From JALZAA01 sp046724435 (GTDB lineage: Bacteria; Actinomycetota; Acidimicrobiia; IMCC26256; JACDBD01): 36,844 bases of DNA. Shown one piece after another: positions 32,532 through 36,844 of this stretch. The stretch covers positions 1 to 36,844 of the forward strand of contig JBKOWN010000205.1 in assembly GCA_046724435.1 (NCBI GenBank), given 5' to 3'. The notes beneath the pieces were generated by a model. That model made no database searches. It saw only the letters and a list, made by a program, of their open reading frames with translations, and was not told the DNA's origin. Within the stretch, counting starts at the first letter, position 1. The number at the start of each line of letters is the position of its first letter. A program made the translations under genes and the position numbers.

Positions 32532-33944
32532 ATGCACGTGTCCGCCAAGCCGGACCTCATGACGGTCGAAGACGCCATCAAGCTCCGCCCCGAGGACGTC
32601 GCGGCGCTCATGGAGCAGCACGTGAGCCCGGGTCAGCTGAAGATGCTGAAGCTGCTCGGCTTCGATCGCTTGCTGATCGATCACGCCGAGGGCATGTACT
32701 ACGTCGATCAAGGCGGGCGGAAGATCCTTGATTTCTTTGGTGGCTACGGGGCTCTGGGCTTCGGCCACAACCACCCCCGGATCCTGGCCGCCGAACGAGC
32801 CTTCAGCGATGCGCGGCGGCATGACATCGCGATCGCATTCATGTCGCAATACGCCGCGGTGCTGTCGTACAACTTGGCCCAGGTCTCCCCCGGTGATCTC
32901 GACATCGCCTTTCTGTGCGTCTCCGGGTCGGAGGCCAACGAGGCGGCGCTGAAGCTCGGCGAGCGCGTCGCCGGTCCACGCAAGCCGACCGTGCTCTACG
33001 CCGAGCACTCGTTCCACGGCAAGACCCGGGCTGCGCTCTCGGTGTCCGACTCCGACCTCTACCAGGCCGACTTCCAACTCCTCCAGCAGCGTCGCAAGGT
33101 GCCGTTCGGCGACATCAACGCGCTGGAGACAGTCTTGACCCGCGACCGGTCAATCGGCGTCTTCATCCTCGAAACGATCCAAGGCGGCGCTGGCGTTGTC
33201 ATGCCGCCGAAGGGCTATCTCAAGGCAGTTCGCGACCTTTGCGATGCCCACGGGGTCATCTGGATCGCCGACGAGGTGCAATGCGGCTACGGACGGACGG
33301 GCAAGTTCTTCGCCTTCGAGCACGAGGACGTCGTGCCCGATATCGCGACCCTGGCCAAGACACTCGGTGGCGGCAAGGCGGCGGTAGGAGCGTACGTGGC
33401 GCGCACGCCCGTCTTCATGAAGGCGTACGGCACCCAGCAGACGGCGCTCATTCACGGTCCCGCGACGTTCGCATGGATCGGAACCGCGTGCGCGACGGCG
33501 ATCGAGGCACTCAACACGCTGTATGACCAGGACCTGATCCGAAATGCCGAAGAGCAGGGGGCATACCTCCTCGAGCAGTTGCGGTCCCTGCAGACCAAGC
33601 ACCCCGCGTTGATCGCGGACGTTCGCGGGCGTGGCCTCATGGTCGGCCTCGAGCTGAGCGACATCAGCCACGCCATGCCGCGGGGCATGCGCACGCTGGT
33701 CTCGAGCTTCGACAAGCGGCTGCGGGGTGCTCTGACCGGCATCGTTGGGGCTCTTCTGCTGAACGACTACGACATCTTGGTTGCGTTCACCGAGTACAAC
33801 CGCAACGTGATCCGGCTCGAGCCGCCCCTGATCGTCGAGCGCTCGCACATCGACCGCTTGGTCGAGAGCCTCGACGATTTGCTCTCGCGTGGTGTCACCC
33901 GAATCGTCCGGGATTTTGTCCGGAAGACAAAGCTCACCCATTGA
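32532..33944 (+). CDS. Class III PLP-dependent aminotransferase
   Basis: 470 residues. The family motifs are present: FFGGYGALGFGHNHPRI, SGSEANEAALKL for cofactor phosphate, WIADEVQCGYGRTGKFFAFE with the cofactor-binding Asp, and DIATLAKTLGGG with the likely Schiff-base Lys276. It would transfer an amino group between an amine or omega-amino acid and a keto acid. The N-terminal extension of about 50 residues before the core is longer than in simple ornithine/GABA aminotransferases. GTG 32526 is an alternative start two codons upstream; AGAGAG is the only ribosome-site-like stretch. It lies between NAGPA-domain and LytR_C genes, which suggests envelope amino-sugar or polyamine chemistry, an inference. 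Confidence 0.9.
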   Translation: MHVSAKPDLMTVEDAIKLRPEDVAALMEQHVSPGQLKMLKLLGFDRLLIDHAEGMYYVDQGGRKILDFFGGYGALGFGHNHPRILAAERAFSDARRHDIAIAFMSQYAAVLSYNLAQVSPGDLDIAFLCVSGSEANEAALKLGERVAGPRKPTVLYAEHSFHGKTRAALSVSDSDLYQADFQLLQQRRKVPFGDINALETVLTRDRSIGVFILETIQGGAGVVMPPKGYLKAVRDLCDAHGVIWIADEVQCGYGRTGKFFAFEHEDVVPDIATLAKTLGGGKAAVGAYVARTPVFMKAYGTQQTALIHGPATFAWIGTACATAIEALNTLYDQDLIRNAEEQGAYLLEQLRSLQTKHPALIADVRGRGLMVGLELSDISHAMPRGMRTLVSSFDKRLRGALTGIVGALLLNDYDILVAFTEYNRNVIRLEPPLIVERSHIDRLVESLDDLLSRGVTRIVRDFVRKTKLTH

Positions 33945-33963
33945 GCGCGAGTAGAGACTGACG

Positions 33964-34614
33964 ATGGCATGGCTGGGCGCGATCGTCGTCGCCGGCCTCG
34001 CCATCATCGTGCTGGATGTGCTTCGTGAGCGCATCACGGCCTGGCGGACCCGACGACGGGCGAAGCGCGGGCTCCCACCGATCGTCTGGTCAACGCGTCG
34101 CCGCCTCGTGACATTGGGCATCAGCCTTGGCACGGTCGCGGCCATCTTCGGGATCCTCGTCGCGCTGCGTGGTGGCGGCGGCAACAACTCGTCGGCGAAG
34201 ACGAACCGCCTCAACGTGATCCCGAGTACCGCGACGACCGTGCCCGCAACTGCGACCACCACCGGCGCGGGCCATTCGCCGCAGCAGGTCCGTGTCGCGG
34301 TGATCAATGCGTCCGGCGAGCAGAACGCCGGCCGGCAGAAGTCGAACGCCCTCAGCACGATCGGCTACCAGACCGTGGGTCTGGCGAACGGAGCCGAGCG
34401 CACAGGGACCAGTGTCGGGTGCAAGTCGGGCTTCGAACAGGCGGCGCCGGAACTGGCGAAGAACGTCGGCGGGGATGCCACCGTCGAGCCATTTCCGAAC
34501 CCACCACCGCCGGCCGCGGCGAACGCTGACTGCGTCGTCGCGCTCGGGAAGAAAGCAACGAGCGAAACGCAGCGCCGCGGTCCGCCGGTGACGAATCCGC
34601 TGGAGCGTCGCTAG
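33964..34614 (+). CDS. LytR_C-domain membrane protein
   Basis: 216 residues. One hydrophobic segment lies at the very N-terminus (WLGAIVVAGLAIIVLDVL) and another near residues 50-68 (LVTLGISLGTVAAIFGILVA), then a Thr/Ala-rich linker, and a LytR_C-like domain starting RVAVINASGEQNAGRQKSNA and continuing through GYQTVGLANGAE. Standalone LytR_C proteins are thought to bind cell-wall polymers or assist LCP ligases. It follows the aminotransferase with a 19-base gap. A second LytR_C domain occurs in the LCP enzyme at 143-1609. Confidence 0.8.
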   Translation: MAWLGAIVVAGLAIIVLDVLRERITAWRTRRRAKRGLPPIVWSTRRRLVTLGISLGTVAAIFGILVALRGGGGNNSSAKTNRLNVIPSTATTVPATATTTGAGHSPQQVRVAVINASGEQNAGRQKSNALSTIGYQTVGLANGAERTGTSVGCKSGFEQAAPELAKNVGGDATVEPFPNPPPPAAANADCVVALGKKATSETQRRGPPVTNPLERR

Positions 34615-34651
34615 CTTCTGCCTTCGGACGTCCGACTTGGTTGAAGATCGG

Positions 34652-35575
34652 TCAGGGTGTCAGCACCACCTTGCCCGGGATGTGCTCTTTGGATTTGGCC
34701 ATGAAGGCCTCTCGCGCGTCCGCCAGTGGGTAGACCGCGCCGACCTGAGGGTGCAGCACGCCCTGGTCGACGAGGCCAGCGATGTGGCGGAGTTGGGCAC
34801 CGCTCGGGTCCCGTACGAAGTGAACCATGCGGATGTCGTCCCGATCGGTTTGCGTCGGAGCCATCACGGTCACGAGGGCACCACCGGGCCTGACGATCGC
34901 CGGTGAACGGGCGAGCACGTCGCCGCCGATGGCGTCGTAGACCAGGTCGACGGGACGGATCGTGGTCTGCCATCCCGCCCGCTCGACGTCCACGAACTCG
35001 TCGGCGCCGAGCTCGAGCACGCGCTGACGGGCGCCGCTTCGACCCGTGCCGATGACGCGGGCGCCGGCCCAGTGGGCGAGCTGCACTCCGATCGATCCAA
35101 CCCCGCCGGCCGCGCCGTGGATCACCACGGTCTGTCCCGACTCGAGGTGGCCGTGTTCGAACAGCGCCTGCCACGACGTGAGCCCGGCCTGCGGGATCGC
35201 AGCGGCTTCGACGAAATCGATCGTCTTCGGCTTCGGTGCCAGGCTGCGAGCCTCGATAGCCACGTACTCGGCGGCCCACCCGTCGCGGTACCCGTCGATC
35301 AGGCCGAACACCTCGTCGCCCACCGACACGCCGGCGGTGCCGTAGCCCAGCGCGACGACGACACCCGACCCCTCATGGGCGGGGATCAGCGCCCCCCGCT
35401 CGTGTCCGGATCGATCGGTCCGAAGGGGCCACGTCAGCTCGGTCGGGGTGAAACTGGCGGCACGCACCTGCACGATGGCGTCCCCGATGGCGGGCTGGGG
35501 ATCCGGGGCGTCCTCGTAGACCAGACTGTCAATGCCTTCGAAGCCCTCCGGCTTCTCGCTGCGAACCGCCTTCAT
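34652..35575 (-). CDS. Quinone-reductase-like MDR oxidoreductase
   Basis: 307 residues. The cofactor motif GAAGGVGSIGVQLAHWAG, preceded by GLTSWQALFEHG, is that of zinc-independent medium-chain dehydrogenases/reductases such as quinone oxidoreductases. No catalytic zinc ligands are seen at the usual place (the CGSD site is absent). It would use NADPH to reduce quinones or enones. ATG 35575 is preceded by AAGGAGG with 6 bases of spacing, the best ribosome site in the window. It converges on the LytR_C gene; the divergent DinB gene lies upstream. Confidence 0.9.
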   Translation of the reverse strand: MKAVRSEKPEGFEGIDSLVYEDAPDPQPAIGDAIVQVRAASFTPTELTWPLRTDRSGHERGALIPAHEGSGVVVALGYGTAGVSVGDEVFGLIDGYRDGWAAEYVAIEARSLAPKPKTIDFVEAAAIPQAGLTSWQALFEHGHLESGQTVVIHGAAGGVGSIGVQLAHWAGARVIGTGRSGARQRVLELGADEFVDVERAGWQTTIRPVDLVYDAIGGDVLARSPAIVRPGGALVTVMAPTQTDRDDIRMVHFVRDPSGAQLRHIAGLVDQGVLHPQVGAVYPLADAREAFMAKSKEHIPGKVVLTP

Positions 35576-35683
35576 GGGGAACCTCCTTGTCACACCGGGG
35601 GGAGCACTTGCCGAGATCGACGCACCGACCGAACGGGGGCCGGGCCCGACCTCTACCCCTACGACGAACGGCGCGGCCCAGAA

Positions 35684-35711
35684 TCGACACTCCGCGAGGG
35701 GTGCCTAAGGT
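35684..35711 (+). promoter_or_regulatory. Promoter of the DinB-family gene
   Basis: -35 TCGACA (35684-35689), 16-base spacer and -10 TAAGGT (35706-35711), ending 6 bases before the ATG at 35718. This is the best-formed promoter seen in the window, and its position predicts a leaderless message. No ribosome site precedes the ATG. Confidence 0.55.
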
Positions 35712-35717
35712 CGCCCG

Positions 35718-36212
35718 ATGGAGCACTGCGAGGAATGTGGATTCGACTACGACCTCGCCGAGGCACTGGCCGCCGGTTCAGCGATCATCGACGGAGTCGC
35801 CGAAGTCACCGACCTCCTTGGCAGCGGCCGCGACCTGCGAACCAGACGCCGGTCGAATACCTGGTCTCCTCTCGAGTACAGCTGCCACCTCCGCGACGTG
35901 CTGCTCGTACAACGTGAACGGGTTCTCGCGGTTCGCCGCGTCGACTGTCCAATGTTCGACCCCATGGGACGCGACGAACGTGTCGAGCACGATGGCTACG
36001 CCGACCAAGACCCGGTTCGCGTCTCCCGCCAGCTCACTGAGGCGGCGTACCTGTACGCGAATGACCTCTCTCGCCTGACGCCCGAGGACTGGGAGCGGCG
36101 AAGCGCGATGTACAACTATCCAACCCGGAGTGAGCGATCGCTTCGCTGGATCGCGATGCACGCCTTGCACGAGGTGCGACACCATCTCCTCGACGTTCGC
36201 CGTCAACTCTGA
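35718..36212 (+). CDS. DinB family protein
   Basis: 164 residues. The helical-bundle DinB/YfiT pattern shows as WSPLEYSCHLRDVLLVQ and the C-terminal WIAMHALHEVRHHLLDV, supplying the three metal-binding His of the family (one in the first, two in the second). The N-terminal CEECGF may be a small metal-binding or structural element common in actinobacterial members. Relatives are thiol-dependent (mycothiol or bacillithiol) transferases or damage-inducible proteins. It has its own promoter and stands alone, followed by an empty 294-base gap. Confidence 0.85.
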   Translation: MEHCEECGFDYDLAEALAAGSAIIDGVAEVTDLLGSGRDLRTRRRSNTWSPLEYSCHLRDVLLVQRERVLAVRRVDCPMFDPMGRDERVEHDGYADQDPVRVSRQLTEAAYLYANDLSRLTPEDWERRSAMYNYPTRSERSLRWIAMHALHEVRHHLLDVRRQL

Positions 36213-36506
36213 GCGCCGCACAGATCCGGAGGACTGATCTGGAGCAAGCGGCGAGCCGGGGGACGCTTTCTCCTACCGCAGGGTCAAGTTCGCTCGGTGT
36301 CCTGCCGATACACAGGTCTCGCGGGACTCACGGGCGTCCCGTGCCGGCTCGCGATCCGCAGCGGGAGGGACCGAGATGGGCAGGATCGGCGGAGGCGCAA
36401 CCACGCAACGGTCGTGGAAGGAAACGAATCTGATCGCATCATGCCGTTGATACGCCCCACCGTTGCGTTCGGTTGGCGCCGATAGTTCCCTAGGCAGCTG
36501 GTCAGA
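36213..36506. other. Gene-free gap after the DinB gene
   Basis: 294 bases without a supportable gene. It holds CAGATC (36221-36226) paired with GATCTG (36236-36241), a possible terminator just beyond the DinB stop, and CACGGG-CGT-CCCGTG (36329-36343). The 62-codon open frame at 36297-36485 has no coding signs. Nothing else is recognised. Confidence 0.4.
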
Positions 36507-36844
36507 TCAGGTGCCCGCGAGCTGAGTCACAACTGGCGTTGCCGCTTCGAGCGAATGCTGGAACACGGTGAAGTACGAGAAGCCCCAACGCTCCCTGGCC
36601 GAGCGGACCTTGTCGCAGATCGACTCGACAGTGCCGATCCATACATAAGGCGTGTCGAGGATGTCCTCTTCGCTCAGCTCGGGGACAAGCTTGCGCAAGC
36701 TCTCCGCGGCGCTGGTCGGGTCATCGGTCACGATCACCCGCTGGATGAGCGCGTGCAGTTCGACCTCTCGCCCGGTTGACGCGGCACGCACGAGGGCGAT
36801 CCGATCATCGACGGCCTCGGACGGAAATCCGGTTGCCTCGTGCC
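36507..36844 (-). CDS. C-terminal part of an F420-type luciferase-like oxidoreductase (partial)
   Basis: The gene runs off the right edge, so the N-terminus is missing. The visible 112 residues, from HEATGFPSEAVDDRIALVR through ELHALIQRVIVTDDP to PYVWIGTVESICDKVRSARE and FSYFTVFQHS, match the C-terminal third of LLM-class F420-dependent oxidoreductases. The ATG/GTG starts within it are internal. These enzymes use F420 or flavin to oxidise or reduce organic substrates. Only the C-terminus is seen, so subfamily is uncertain. Confidence 0.8.
   Translation of the reverse strand, partial: HEATGFPSEAVDDRIALVRAASTGREVELHALIQRVIVTDDPTSAAESLRKLVPELSEEDILDTPYVWIGTVESICDKVRSARERWGFSYFTVFQHSLEAATPVVTQLAGT

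Noticed and set aside
36297..36485. 62-codon open frame after the DinB gene
   Set aside because: No ribosome site, no recognisable pattern and mixed codon use.
1..36844. tRNA, rRNA, CRISPR, insertion sequence or phage genes
   Set aside because: None seen. No repeat-spacer array, transposase, integrase or clover-leaf pattern was found by eye; a covariance-model search would be decisive for small RNAs.

Overview
The window is a GC-rich, almost fully coding stretch of bacterial chromosome with about 37 genes. Frequent GTG starts, strong G/C at third codon positions, an LCP-type cell-wall ligase, an F420-type luciferase-like oxidoreductase, a cytochrome P450, FadD/AidB-like lipid enzymes and possible leaderless promoters all point to an actinobacterium, perhaps an acidimicrobial lineage. 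There is no rRNA, tRNA or other marker to fix this, so the taxon is an inference. I see no CRISPR array, insertion sequence, prophage, integrase or origin.

Layout. 1-1.9 kb: cell-wall LCP ligase (minus) divergent from a small DUF4177-like gene. 1.9-9 kb: a plus-strand run of methyltransferase, M2/M3-like metallopeptidase, SDR-fold protein with a replaced catalytic triad, FadD19-like acyl-CoA synthetase and a YyaL/DUF255 thioredoxin-domain protein. 9-13.2 kb: an unknown protein and a SnoaL-like protein (minus), type II NADH dehydrogenase-like flavoprotein (plus), then a minus-strand nuclease/phosphatase-polyphosphate kinase 2 pair. 13.2-16.5 kb: a plus-strand operon of AidB-like acyl-CoA dehydrogenase, SDR and VOC protein. 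16.5-20.8 kb: secreted cupredoxin, small membrane proteins, P450, SRPBCC protein and UBP-type zinc finger. 20.7-23.9 kb: two divergent GT-C-like membrane proteins and a small orphan ORF. 23.9-30.2 kb: ankyrin-repeat protein, DUF2252 protein, zinc alcohol dehydrogenase and a receiver/thioredoxin-reductase hybrid. 30.2-34.6 kb: orphan solute-binding protein, then a plus-strand trio of NAGPA-domain membrane protein, class III aminotransferase and LytR_C-domain protein. 34.6-36.8 kb: quinone-reductase-like MDR, DinB protein and the C-terminus of an F420-type oxidoreductase running off the right edge.

How they work together. Two themes recur. One is lipid or steroid-like catabolism and redox chemistry (acyl-CoA synthetase, acyl-CoA dehydrogenase, SDRs, P450, SnoaL, MDRs). 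The other is cell-envelope assembly (LCP, LytR_C, GT-C proteins, NAGPA). No single complete pathway is visible.

I do not see a clear-cut new defence or biosynthetic system. The most unusual signals are non-coding or architectural: a 13-bp hairpin with a competing third strand before the YyaL gene; short ORFs whose stops overlap the start codons of the acyl-CoA dehydrogenase and alcohol dehydrogenase; possible leaderless -10 elements close to many start codons; convergent genes sharing a CTAG for both stops; and a perfect 9-bp inverted repeat between the cupredoxin and a small membrane gene.
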